From the NCBI GenBank assembly GCA_905250125.1, contig CAJNOL010000176.1, positions 151,045 through 215,044 of the forward strand: a stretch of DNA of 64,000 bases. Reading direction: 5' to 3'. The DNA is from Rotaria sordida (lineage: Eukaryota; Rotifera; Eurotatoria; Philodinida; Philodinidae). A model generated the notes under the pieces. That model saw only the letters and a list, made by a program, of their open reading frames with translations. It was not told the DNA's origin and made no database searches. Below are positions 40,301 to 52,206 of this stretch, piece by piece. Position numbers and translations under genes: made by a program. How positions within the stretch are numbered: the first letter of the stretch is position 1; the number at the start of each line of letters is the position of its first letter.

Positions 40301-41789
40301 TGTAACAAAAAATCAACAATATACAAGTTTACCTGAATTCGAAGAAACAGGTATGGACTTGTATACACTAGAAATAACTAATAATTCAACACAATTATCA
40401 ACTCTATATATTGAAACAATAATATCAACAAATTCTTCTTACTCAGAAGTTACATCAATACCTTCGACAAGTAATAATCATCAAATGATTATTTCATCTT
40501 CAATAAATCCAACAACAATTTTAATGGATACTTCAACTACATTATCGACCATACCCTCTCTTTCTAGTACATTATTAATAACTGACGCAACAGAAACAAT
40601 AACAGATAACGATATGATGATCAGTACGGACGTAAGTGTTTCATCAATGATGAATCATTCTTTATCATTTTTTGTACGTTTTTAATTCAAATCAATATTT
40701 TATTTTTGATCGTCCTATCATCACAAATAGAATTGACGTTGGATAGCCATAGATGAATAGATATTGTTATAGTTTTTGACACCAATACTTCTCTTCTTTA
40801 TTTTTCTTTTCAACATGTTGATTTCATCACTTTATTCTTGCTTTACGTATATCTATGCATGATTCTTCAATTTTTGAATGTTTTAATCATCGGACCAATG
40901 TACACTAGAGAACACAATAAAAGTTATATGTATTGAACGATAATATTTCAGTCATCTATAAAATTAGTGTTTCTAAATCTTCTGCTTTACTCATTTCAGT
41001 GGACTACAACGACAACAACGACTACAACATCGACTTCAACTACAACCACAACGTCAACCTCAACGACAACCACAACGTCAACCTCAACTACGACTACAAG
41101 CGCAACAACAAGTACAACTTCGACATCAACATCTACTTCAACCTCAACTACAACAACCAGCATAACTACTACCTCAACTTCGACATCAACATCAACATCT
41201 ACTTCAACCACAACTACAACTATGATGGTTAGAAATACAAATCGTACTGGTTTAATTGTTGGTCTTGTTCTTGGTTTAATTGGTTTTTTTGCATTAATTG
41301 GTGGTCTTATTGCTGCTATGGTTGTTGTCAAAGCAAGAGCTGCAAGCAATGCTGCAGTGATGAATAAACCAATCATTCGAGCAACGGCTATGAGTCAAGC
41401 ACCTCATGATTCTCTCTTGGAATCTCGTTTACAAACAAGAAATTTACGACCTGTTCGATTGACACCACTTACTACTCAAACATCGCAATTGCCTCGACCA
41501 CCTTTTGGTTCTGTTGCACCTGAGTCGACTACAGGACATTCTTCAATGGCAATATTGCATAGATCTGATCCAGGTAGATCATCAAAAGGTATTCCCCTTC
41601 GACTTGATGCTATTAGGTATTGAATTTCTTTTTGTTTTTGCTTGAAATAACTGTACAAATATTTCATACAGGTCAGCAAGCAGTGTTGTTCCACAATATG
41701 CACCAAATTCATATACCTCTAATAATCCATCGAATTTTAATCCTATAAATAATTCAGCTAAAATTCAACGTTCTTTTCTTCAACAATAA
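37311..41789 (+). CDS. LRR/mucin-stalk cell-surface receptor
   Basis: Seven exons (37311-37361, 37426-37647, 37701-38513, 38895-39821, 40200-40631, 41000-41616, 41672-41789) join into 1059 aa. A signal peptide (MVIKWFLVTIVSSILWT) is followed by two LRR modules, each with LRR units (TFDVSYNNISEFPSAM; SLDLSSNELTRIPYSILI) and closed by a Cys-containing cap (NCSCDQSYI near 310; DCTCASINL near 610). A long Ser/Thr stalk (about residues 680-895, with near-pure Thr/Ser in exon 6) is probably heavily O-glycosylated. One membrane helix, about 899-925 (GLIVGLVLGLIGFFALIGG), leads to a basic, Ser/Pro-rich tail of about 130 aa without a TIR or kinase domain. Most introns are phase 0, which suits module shuffling. 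Probable role: cell-surface recognition or adhesion; ligand unknown. Confidence 0.85.
41003..41222 (+). repeat. ACN-codon minisatellite encoding Thr/Ser stalk
   Basis: About 220 bp of in-frame Thr/Ser codons (ACA, ACT, ACC, ACG, TCA, TCG), with internal units such as ACTTCGACATCAACATC occurring twice. Expansion or contraction would lengthen or shorten the receptor stalk. The complementary strand also reads open as a Val/Asp-rich frame, an artefact of the repeat. Confidence 0.85.
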
Positions 41790-42236
41790 TTTCAAGAACC
41801 AAGAATCTGACAAGCGTGATTAAATCCAATGCTTAATCTGGAAAGAGACACTCATTATTTATATATATATATGACACAAAAAAAGGATAGAAGGACAATA
41901 AACTGACGTGTCTCATTCATTGGATTGCAAGCATGAGCGCATTATTGTATTATCTTCTTTTTGTACTTTCTTATATTAGGGTGTGAAATATGTTTTGTGT
42001 GTTTCTAATAAAAAGAAATCAACAATAATAATCTTTTGTAGCTTGATTACTAACTAATCAACTCTTGTTTGTGCATAATGTTTAACAATAATATTATTAT
42101 TTAGTAAGACAAGAAGAAAGTATTATGTTTGAACTTTGAAGAGTTTTGTCTAAAAAAAGAAATATTATTTTCTTCTTTTATTTTACATAAATTAATATAA
42201 TTATATTTATTTCATTAAAATTAATTCTCTTACAGT
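41790..42236. other. Spacer between LRR paralogues
   Basis: 447 bp holding the 3' end of the intact receptor gene (AATAAAAAG near 42008) and AT-rich sequence before the first paralogous remnant. Nothing else seen. Confidence 0.5.
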
Positions 42237-43345
42237 ATGATCGTCTAACAATATATTCGACTGATACAACTAATTAGCCACAGTTAATATTAACATGCCT
42301 AAATGGTACTAAGAGGGTGGTGAACTATCTTTTTTATCAATTTGTAGGTTATGGTTAAGATAATTCACTAGTTTTCTTGCTCAAGATGAAAATAATACTC
42401 ATGGACCATTTACTTCTATTCCATCGAATATTTGTTGGATATCAAATCTAACTACGAGATTCTTTTCTGTAGTCCTTAGAGTTACATTGAGAAAACTTTA
42501 TGTTTATATGGATTTTTAATTTAACTTACAATCAACTAAGAAATACACTTAACGATTCTAATTTTGTTAATTGTTTAACTCAATGGAAAACAATCGATTT
42601 AAGCAATAATTATTTGATGGTTTATTTAAATGATAATCAATTGAGTTCGTTCGATTTATCTATTCTTGCACTTATTCGAAGAACAGTTGATTTAAGAAGA
42701 AATCAAATTACATCAATTATTAATCCTACCAATTAAAATATATCATTAGATCTTCAAACTGGTAACGCTGAGATTCTACTTGATGGTAATCTCATACTTC
42801 AATTTGATGATGGAATCTATGAAATGTATGGATCTTGTGAAGAAGTTCGACTAGCATGAACAGATACTCTTAATCGTCCAATATAATTAACTTTTGGCTT
42901 GATAAACATGGACTTCGATACAACATAAGTGAATTGCAATTGTGATCAATATTATATTCTAGTAATGCTCCAAATTGCTTTTGGTTTTTCAATTTTAGGC
43001 CGTATATCTACTTTATTATGCGCTAATGAACCAATGAACTTTGTTAATTATATTTCTTCACTCGAATATTCTACAATCAACTTTACACAAGTGCAATCTC
43101 GGTTATGCAAACTTGCTGACTAGAATACAACGACAATATCAACAACCATATTGGCAACATCGGCAGACTCACGAACAACATCATGAATAACTACAACATC
43201 AAAAACAATAACCTCCACATTGTTCACAAATTCGTCAACAGTCACATCATCAACAACTAAAACATCGGAAATAACAACGTCCACATCTTCATCTACATCA
43301 TCAACGACTACAACGTTAGCAATAACAATGTCCACAACTATAGTA
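42237..43345 (+). pseudogene. Dead LRR receptor paralogue 1 (truncated)
   Basis: Recognisable counterparts of the intact gene's exons 2, 3 and 5 occur in order. A TCTTACAG acceptor precedes a relic of exon 2 (42237-42460). LRR units follow (CLTQWKTIDLSNNYLM, LSSFDLSILALIRRTVDLRR) and the Cys cap (NCNCDQYYILVML, about 42930). A Thr/Ser-rich stalk piece ends at 43345. The frame is broken by stops after 42730 (Asn-stop), in the helix before the cap (two), just before the Cys cap, at the start of the stalk and within it. No second LRR module, membrane helix or tail follows. Confidence 0.8.
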
Positions 43346-43683
43346 AGATAAATAATTTCAAATACTGTAAGATCATAAAATAATATAGACTTAGAAAGTA
43401 GAATCTAAGTACTGTGTTGGAGAAGTAATCGTACCAATAATTTTGCTTCAGTTTCGATTGAAAGTCTTACTGCTCATTATGGAAACTGTAGAGAATTCTA
43501 TATAAGAGATTGTTGAACAATAAAGTCTGAAAGTATCTTTTAAATTCATATTCTTTTTTTTTCATGTTTGAAAAATCATTGTCGATTTTATGTATAATCA
43601 ATGTATTGTGATTGTAGACTTCAATTTCTGACGTGAATATATCAATATATCTTTCAATTTTTTTTGTTAGTGATACAAATCTA

Positions 43684-46301
43684 TAATTGACATGTCCATC
43701 CAATGCGAATATATCATTATTTGCAATTAATAATTACGCTCTAACGAATTTGAATCGTACTATATCATTAAGTATACAAGGAGGTAATGGTGTACGTGGA
43801 CCTCTTAAAATTATTTCACCAAATGTTTGCTTTTTAACTAATTTACAAGTATGTCTTTCTGAACTTTATATTTTCTTCTGTTTGTTTGTATTCTATTATA
43901 TTCAAAGATATTAAATGTTTCATTCAATCGCCTTAATCATCTAGACTCAATATTGTTTTCGTGAAATTCATCTTGTCTAGAAACTTTACGAACACTTGAT
44001 ATGAGTAACAATTTTTTTAATGAATATTCATCCTTTTTTTTTAACATAAACAATGAATATTCCACGAGTTTTCTTACAAAATAATCAATTAAAATCATTC
44101 GATCTTGCATCTATTGTATTTATTTCAGCATCCATCGATTTATCTAATAATCAAATATTAAAAAATAACAAATAATGCTAATGTTAATATTTCAACATAC
44201 AACTATTCACCTGGTGCAATCTATTGATTTAACAAATAATAGTGAAATAATCAATGTAACAGATGCTATTTATGAAATGTATGATGCTTATTATGAAATT
44301 CAACAAATATTTAACACAAATATTCCTTCGATAGTTCACATTTTAACTGTCAATTTCTTAAATATCAATTTTGGCACATCAAAAATAAACTGTACTTGTA
44401 ATCAATACTATATATATAACAAAGTTACTTGTATTAATTTGGTAATAGTCTTTCTTCAACGTATCCTTTATGAAAGACTAAGTGTACAGATCAGACATTA
44501 TTCTATAATAATAATACAAATACAGCGACTTGTTCTACTTCATCAGTTAGTTTCACAAATACATTACCACGTCTTTGTAAAATAAATCCAAACAATGGTA
44601 ATATAATATTAATTAATACAACTAATAATATCACTGAAGTCAGTTGAAACAAAAAAAGGATAAACAAATGTTTTTTAGTAATAATGTCTTCTTTTGTTTT
44701 TTAAACAGATATATCCATATTATCTAACTCAAACTATTAATAATAGTTATTGTCCATTTACATTTTATACTATTGGACAACGAGTTTCAATTGATTGTAT
44801 TAATGAATCTAGTACACTTCCTGAAACTTATCAGTGATTCTTGATAATATTTATTTTAAAAATATAATACAAGTTCTAGTTAATAATCAAAATTCATTAT
44901 CTCAATTGCCGATTTACTTATATTCATTACTATCAAAGTCTATCGATCTTTCGAACCAATCATTTCATATAATTAAATAGGAATACATTTCCTTGTTCAT
45001 CAAATAATACCGTTCAAAAGATCAATCTTGCCCATAATCTAATTAGTATTGTCAATTTGACATTATCCAATTGGATATTGATTGATCTAACATCAAATAA
45101 TCTAACACAATTATCATATAGTATCTTACATTCAAATCAAAATACAATCTCTAGTAGACAATTATCGAAATGAACTCTTCTTTTATAATCAAATCAATTA
45201 AGTCAATTCGATTTATTTGCATATACATATGCAGATGCAAATATTAATTTAGAAAATAATCCATTTTTTTAAAAAAAATTAATAGTTATCATATTATTAA
45301 TAATTATGAAAAAACAATCTTTACTTAATAGACCAATTTCAACAAATGTTATTCTACCAAATCAAATGCGTTTTCTTCTTATTGATCAAATATCACAAAA
45401 TTATAATGTATGTAATAATAAATCATTAAATTATCTTATTGACATATCTGAACGTATAAAAAATAGTAATAGTACAATAGAAATTGAATGTCAATGTTCT
45501 TCAATATATATATCAAAGAATATTTTCATCTATTTAATTCATCAAGAAAAATTACAAATCAATTTTCATGTAGTAATATATCAAGTTTAAAAATAACACA
45601 ATTTAAAACTTTATCTGAAATAGATTGTATATCAAATATAACATTATCATCAAGTAGACTTTGTTAATTTCCAAGGTTAGAAGCAATTTCTATAGAATAG
45701 CTTTATTGAAAAAAAAAATAAATAAATCATTTTTTTTCTTTGTGTCATTTTTTTTTAGGGTTCTATTCTTTCTAATGATCCTACTACAAAGGATACTTGT
45801 CGAGTTTTATCTATAATTTTTGATTCTGTAGGTTTTCTACTATTACTTGCACTTGTTATTGGTAATATTTGTTATTTACGTAAATCATCTATAAAAAATG
45901 CTCGAATATCAAAATTATCAAACATTCAAGATGCGGATGATACTCGTCTTGAAGAACGTGTACAAACAAGAAATATACGTTAGCCATATCATTTATCATC
46001 AATTGATACTACAACTACATCTCGATTAGAAAATATTCATGATATAAGAGATTATTCATCAATACAAACATCACGTACATCAGCAATTCGAGATAGATCA
46101 TTGTATTATATCGCGTAAGAAAAAGAAAAGATTTTCTAATGAATTATTATTATTATTTGATGAATTTTAAATATGTTTAGTTCAATTGATTTATCTCAAG
46201 TAGAGGATAATCGTCATCGAAAACGACGACGACAACCAACAGAACCTCAAATTGATTATGATATAACTTTACCTGTTTATTGTATTGAATATCCAGAATG
46301 A
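43684..46301 (+). pseudogene. Dead LRR receptor paralogue 2
   Basis: A second decayed copy that keeps the domain order. An exon-2-like piece is at 43687-43850 (ending CFLTNLQ|GTATG). An LRR/cap piece is at about 44090-44580, with KINCTCNQYY then a frameshift. The second module is at 44705-45660, with stops and the cap ECQCSSIYISKNIF near 45495. A membrane-helix exon follows from about 45760 (DSVGFLLLLALVIGNICYL), then a cytoplasmic tail (RLEERVQTRNIR, then stop) and a last exon ending at 46301. The tail motif LEERVQTRNIR parallels LESRLQTRNLR in the intact gene, confirming paralogy. The Thr/Ser stalk is absent. Multiple stops and frameshifts make it non-functional, although the tail region is less decayed than the LRRs. 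Confidence 0.8.
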
Positions 46302-48105
46302 ATATAATTAAATATTTCAATCTGAATTTCTTAATTAGTTTTCTTATTCTTTGATTGATATTTTATTTTTCAAATTATAATTTATATTTTAGATTTGAAG
46401 TTTTCTTTATCAAAACGAATTTGCAACAGTGTTTATAAAAAAACATACCAACTTTCTGATATACAAAACTATCACTTCTAGATATGAACTATCTCAGACA
46501 TGGTTGATAATCCATAAATCATTGACTATATGAATCTATTTTAGCATAGATCAAAGTCGGTCACAATCCCATTTATTATTTATACGCATAAATTTTTTAC
46601 AAATCTATTTAATATGAATTCTCTATGGATTAGTTTTGTACTCTATAGTATAGATTAACATATCGTTTTGTTTAGAGATATTCCGAGATTGTCAGGACTG
46701 GAACGGTCGATCGGAAGATTATTGTTAATGTTGACAGAATTTGAGGATGGGGAAGGTGTTGAGTGTTTTCTAGAAATTAATGAGCAAAAGAAAAACACTG
46801 AAAGTCCATTGGAGAAAAACGAAAATTTTTCAAGATCTTGCGAAGGAAGTCACCCACCTTCCTATCGCTCGAGATACTCCTGGTTTTTATTATAAATTCA
46901 GACCTGTGTAATTTTTTTTATCTATAGTGCACAGATGTCCTAGATTTTGAACAGTAAATTGTTAAAAATAGAAGGACATTTTCTTATTTATCAAAGGAAA
47001 AGCAAAAGCAAATATTTTAATAGTGGTGTGAAAAAAAGAAAAGCTTTTTTTTTATAATATTTAATTTGTAAGCGAGACAAATTTTTTGAGCAGAAGATTA
47101 TCTCATTTTATACTCAATGGTAGACTTATCGACGTAAAATTAATCATAGTCACATTTTTGTACGTCAATGAAAAGTGTGATAAATGACGACGTCAAAAAA
47201 AAAAAGCAATAGTCAATGAATCAATATTTCGATCGTATCTATTTATTTTTGTTTAAAAAGATATATATATATACTTTCCTTCGAACATTTATATACTTGT
47301 CCTTTTAATATTTTTCTCATCCTTTTTTCTTTTTTCTTTTTTTTTTTTGTTCTTCGATTCTTTTTCTTCTATTTTCATCTCGTCGCTTTTCTCATCACCA
47401 TTCATCGTGTCACCTCTTCTTCATCAAGCCTTATTTTATTCATCAAATGCATCATGCGCATATTTACCATCAGGTTTTTTTTTCTCTATTCAACACTTTT
47501 CTTCGTATGCATTTTGATTATAATAATTTCTTTTCTTTTTCGTTCGTTCACATCCTTTTGATGCAGTAGGGTTTTGTTTTTATGTTCTTTCTGTTTTCTT
47601 CTATGTATTCATTCAAGCTTTATGTCTAGCCCGGGTTTTTTTTTTCTTTTACTGTTGGACCAATTAGTAAAGTATTTGAATGAACATTATGTAAGGATAT
47701 GTAATCTGATGATTCATTCAACTGTTGTTATTTTAAATAAGAAATTGCTATTACCCTTTTCTTTTTTTCGCTGCAAAGATAAGAAGACATTTCGAATATA
47801 TGTTAGCTTTTGTCGATATGAGTCGACTACTATGCATGTGCCGATGGATGTCTGTATCATAAAAATACTTGACTAAAGAAGCGAACAGAAAAAAAAATAA
47901 GTGTGAGTGAGAATATTATTTTGCTGGTAGTGCTCGCATAGGTTGTTTATGATAAAAAGAAACGCATAGAGTATCTAACTGAGAGTTTTTTCTTTTTATT
48001 CTGCGTATTTTTTTCTCTATATATTGACATGTACTTTTCTCTATTTAGTAAAGTCAAGTATTGAGTTTTTAACAAGATATTATTTCTTTTATAGTATAAT
48101 TGATC
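46302..48105. other. Non-coding interval
   Basis: 1.8 kb with no supportable gene. It holds A/T-rich sequence, T-rich pyrimidine tracts around 47310-47400 and the presumed promoter of the PQ-loop gene. The frames at 46668-46895 and 47574-47876 are not called for lack of family resemblance. Confidence 0.5.
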
Positions 48106-49331
48106 ATGTCGAATAATATGACGTCTATTTCATCATCTACATTGCTTACTACCATTTTCAGTACTATAAATTCAACAACAGTACTAACATCAACTATTTC
48201 AACACATAAAAATACATTTTATGAAAACTGTTTACAAAAATATTCTCCATCAACATGTCGATTAGCTGAATTTGTTCGTGTATTAGCTTATCTTTTTTTG
48301 GCTGTATCATTTCTTCCACAAATAATTCATTTATTTAATCATGGTTCAAGGTATATTGCTGGTATTAGTTATATGTGGATAATAATACGTGTACTTGGTT
48401 TAGCTTCATTAATGGTTGCCCATGCATACAATTGGTCATTTGTATTTGAATTAATTGCTATTATTTCAACAATAGCTATATTTATACAAATTTTTATATA
48501 TGCTGATAATCTTCATCGACAACAAAAAATTATATTAATAGGTAGTGGTTTACTTACATGGATTATTGGTGGTGGTATTATATTATTATTAAGAAAATAT
48601 GAGAATCTTTTAATTGTAACTGGTTATTTATTACTTTCAGTACATATGTTACCTCAAGTATGATAAAGATTAATTTTCTTCAGAAAATTTCTTCTTTTTT
48701 TTTTTTTAATTTTTAATTTCTTTAGATTTTACTTAATTCATTATTACGAACAGCAAAATCTTTATCAAAATTTTCTATATTATTTCTAGCAATGAGTGAT
48801 ACACTATTATTTGCTAGTTTTTATAAAACTAATGAACGTTATTTTTATTTAGTTACATCTTATTATGCTTTTTCATTTTTCTTATTTATGTACCTTCAAA
48901 GTATAGTTTATTCTGATTCACATATTCATTTAATATCTCGTTCAGCACATACTGTTCTTACACCAGGTGTTGATATATTTACTGGACTTGATGCTAATGG
49001 TGCACGTAGTTCGGGACAAGAACCACAAATGTTTTCAATTGATGATTTAGAACCAACTGATGGTACTGATGTTGTTTATCAACCGGTTACATCAAATAAA
49101 CCATCACAACCAATTGCTGAACAAACTCCAATGAAGCGTGCTGTTTGGTATGCAACATTAGCATCAATTGCTGGTATTGAAATAGTTTTAACAATAATGC
49201 TTGTTTTGAGAGCTTGGACACCATGGATTATACTTGTACCTGTTTCTATTCCTGCTTTACTCGGTATATTCTTTTTATTACGTACAAAATTAAATGTTTT
49301 ACAAACCGAACAATTGAGAAGAATTCTGTAA
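48106..49331 (+). CDS. PQ-loop repeat multi-pass membrane protein
   Basis: Two exons (48106-48657, 48726-49331) join in phase 0 into 385 aa. After a Ser/Thr-rich N-terminus of about 50 residues come hydrophobic helices. Two Pro-Gln motifs are present, each at the end of a helix: VSFLPQIIHLF (P71-Q72) and VHMLPQILLNS (P183-Q184, at the exon junction). This spacing is that of a duplicated PQ-loop unit, as in cystinosin, lysosomal amino-acid exporters and KDEL receptors. About 110 residues of hydrophilic loop (THTVLTPGVDIF ... EPTDGTDVVYQPV) separate these from two C-terminal helices (SIAGIEIVLTIMLVL, IILVPVSIPALLGIFFLL). Probable small-solute carrier or sorting receptor of an internal membrane; substrate unknown. 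The ATG is chosen over an upstream in-frame TTG. Confidence 0.75.
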
Positions 49332-50277
49332 TTTGTTATTATATGTGTGAACTTAGTTCTTTTTTTTCTTTTGATTGTTCGCTTTTGTTTTTCTTTTATA
49401 TACATATAATATAGAATGTGATAATAGTCTACCGTGCGTATGTTATGAATGACTCATCAATAGACCTCTTACAAATTGAAATATTTGTACAACAATTAAA
49501 TAGATTGTTCTGTTTTTTACATCTGTCATATATAAGTTTTTCCAGAAAGAAATATACTTAAAGCAATATTGCTAATATATCACTATTAATTATTTTTTTC
49601 TTCATCTAAGGATTGTATTCGTTCTTATCATAAAATAATTTACTAGTATGTTAAATAAAAATATTACTGTTAGTTGCTAGAGAAAAATGCAAAGTTTGTT
49701 GGTCGCATCATATAAAATGCATGTTTCATGTCATCAGAGAATTTTTAGAATATTAATTAATACTCTGAAAAAGACAGAAAGTAGTCCAAATAACTTGAAG
49801 AGCTATTCTCCCTGGATGAATATGTTTATAATTAACATAAGAAATTCAATGAATTGTCAAGCAAAAATTATAAATAAACAATTTTCTATGTTCTTGTTAA
49901 ATGAAATATCCTCAAGCAATAATTATTAGAATTTTGTTATCGAGACAAATTCAATAAAAAGAAAAAAAAAACATGAAGATAATTAAATTAAAACACTCAT
50001 AAGACATATCATATTAAACAAAATAACAATTTGCTCATCAAAAAAAAGAAAAAAGAACAACATGAAACCATTAATGGTCAGTGCCGACAGAAGGTCTAAC
50101 TCCTTCCTAAACTATTTTATTTAACTCAACAATATTGATATTGATACAGAATACAGAAAAATAAAAGCGAAAGGAATAATTATGGAATTTTAAATGATAC
50201 AAGAAATAATCTGACGAACAACAGACAAAAAAAAAAAAGACGATTGGTTTTCATTTAATTATAATTATTATTTTATT
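49332..50277. other. Convergent 3' interval
   Basis: About 0.95 kb between the PQ-loop gene (plus) and the F-box gene (minus), holding both 3' ends. AATAAA-type signals occur (for example near 49950). The frame at 49687-49929 resembles no known family and is not called. Confidence 0.5.
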
Positions 50278-51978
50278 TCATATAGGTACGGTATTATTTG
50301 ATACAGTTAATCGTACACAATGGTCATATTCATCAAGTTTTGCACGCCAACCACGTTCATACCAAAATTTTGTATTAAATTTTGCACATGCTATATGTGG
50401 TGTTGATAACATAATTAATTGTCCAGCTGTATTAACAGATAAAAATGGTTTAGTTAATGCAATTGTTAAATCAAGTTGATCTAATTGTAATAAAGATGTT
50501 TGAAATAAATTTTCCCATTTTTCAGCATCCAGATATTCATAATGATTAAGTAATAGCCATAATGCACGTAATTGTTTTAATTCATGAAGTAATAATAATA
50601 AATAATCAAAACGTATTGATTCAATAACTAATTTAAGAGAATTTAAACGTAAAGAACACTTTTGATTAAGACTTCCACGTATTGTTTGTATCCAGGTATC
50701 AGCTAGAAATCAAGAAAAAAAAAAAGATTTTCTTGTTGTTTTAAGATGTGCGTAATTCAAAGTTTTTACAAAACTTTTTTCACGTGAGTGAACAGATCAT
50801 ATTGACGTGCCTAGAAAAAACCTAGTTTGTGAATTGTTTAAAAGCGAAAATCAAAGGAAATGTTGACAAGATATAGAAATTTAAATATCATTGCAATAAT
50901 TTTCATTTATATGTGAGTGTTGTTTTTTTTTGTTTTGTTCTACAGAAGATTTTTAAAACTTGTTACCTGATATTTGATGTAAAATTGATTAAGAGAAATA
51001 AATTTTAAAATATTTTTTTTCTAATGCATTTTTCATAGAGAACAAGGAAACAATCTTTAAAAACCTTCTACAGAACGAATAAGAAAAAAAATCATGTGTG
51101 TACGAAAATTTTTTTAATGAAATTTGAGATTTTAAAAATTCACAAAGCTTTTTTTTCTTGCGTAACTCGATATGTTCTTTTCACTCACGTGAAAGAAAAA
51201 GATTTTGTGGACATTTTGAATTGTGCATATCTTACCATAATTTAATCCGCATATAGTTGCTTTAAGTGTAGATAAATATGGTGAATATTGAAGTAAATGT
51301 GTTAATTCTTGCATTTCACACCATGCTATTGATAATTGTTCAATATTAGATGATTTAGTTACATTTTCAAATGTTGTTCGAGCACACATATCCATTTTAA
51401 CACGTTTTAATTTTGGTCCAGCTAATAAATCATTACCAATATGAACAAAAGATGTTGTATCAACATCATTACTATCAACTGAAAAACGTATATTTACAAG
51501 ATGTATAAGATGAATAAGTGCTGATTGAACAATTTGAACATCTCCTATTGTCATTTTTATAATTACTAATGTACGAAGATGTTTGAATAGACTTAAATCA
51601 ATAGAATATTTATGTAAGAAAAGACTGACTTGTTGATACTAGAAGAAAATTTAAATGATATTAAATGAATAGATATTTTGTTTTTAATTTATATCGAACC
51701 TCATCTGTATCATATGTTCCAAATTTAAATGAAATCAGACGATCAATAATTTGTGGAAGAATATTTTTAACATAGGAATGAAATTGTTTTGGAGTAAGAG
51801 ATGAGAGATTATCACGAAAACGCATACGAGAATCATTTAATATTGTATTTAAACGAATATTTAAACCATAAAATGTTTTATATAGATCACTAGGTGATAA
51901 ACGATCAAATATTTCGAAAAAAACTTCGTCAGAAAATGTTTCAAGTTTTGAATAATTATTGGTAAGATTCGTTTCCAT
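50278..51978 (-). CDS. F-box protein with LRR-like C-terminus
   Basis: Three exons (51978-51700, 51638-51236, 50702-50278) join in phase into 368 aa. The N-terminal F-box is clear: LETFSDEVFFEIFDRLSPSD at about residues 12-31 followed by LYKTFYGLNIRLNTIL. The rest shows irregular leucine-rich spacing (FKHLRTLVIIKMTIGDVQ, IEQLSIAWCEMQELTHLLQY, LDQLDLTIALTKPFLS) typical of divergent F-box/LRR proteins, ending in a hydrophilic tail. Expected role: substrate adaptor of an SCF (Skp1-Cullin-F-box) ubiquitin ligase, with the LRR-like part binding substrate. The second intron (533 bp) is about nine times the local norm and contains an inverted-repeat element. Confidence 0.8.
50742..51232. mobile_element. 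Foldback element D inside F-box intron
   Basis: Ends are imperfect inverted repeats of about 130 bp: GTGCGTAATTCAAAGT...TTTTTTCACGTGAGTGAACA at about 50748-50800 faces TGTTCTTTTCACTCACGTGA...ACATTTTGAATTGTGCATAT at about 51172-51230, with further symmetry inward (TTTGTGAATTGTTTAAAA near 50826; TTTTAAAAATTCACAAAG near 51131). It fills almost the whole intron, explaining its length. Confidence 0.8.
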
Positions 51979-52206
51979 GAAGATTGTTGTTTTCTTTTGT
52001 TGTATTTATTATTTACAAAATGATCTAAGAATGAAATTGAAAAGAGAAGAAAAGAAAAGAAAAAGTAAAACTTTTTTTTTGTCTTATTATTTCAAAAAAT
52101 AAGAAACGATTTGTTTTTTTTTTTTAATTAGAAAAATGTTAATGTACTATATGTAATTAGAATTACGAGTCGTCTTTAGAACTTACTATAATTTATTTTT
52201 AATTGT

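Noticed and set aside
40996-41376. 126-codon Val/Asp-rich minus-strand frame
   Set aside because: An artefact of the antisense of the ACN-codon Thr/Ser stalk repeat.
46668-46895. 75-codon plus-strand frame
   Set aside because: Fairly hydrophilic and plausible in composition, but no motif, splice partner or polyadenylation signal was found.
49079-49405. 108-codon minus-strand frame
   Set aside because: Antisense to the last exon of the PQ-loop gene.
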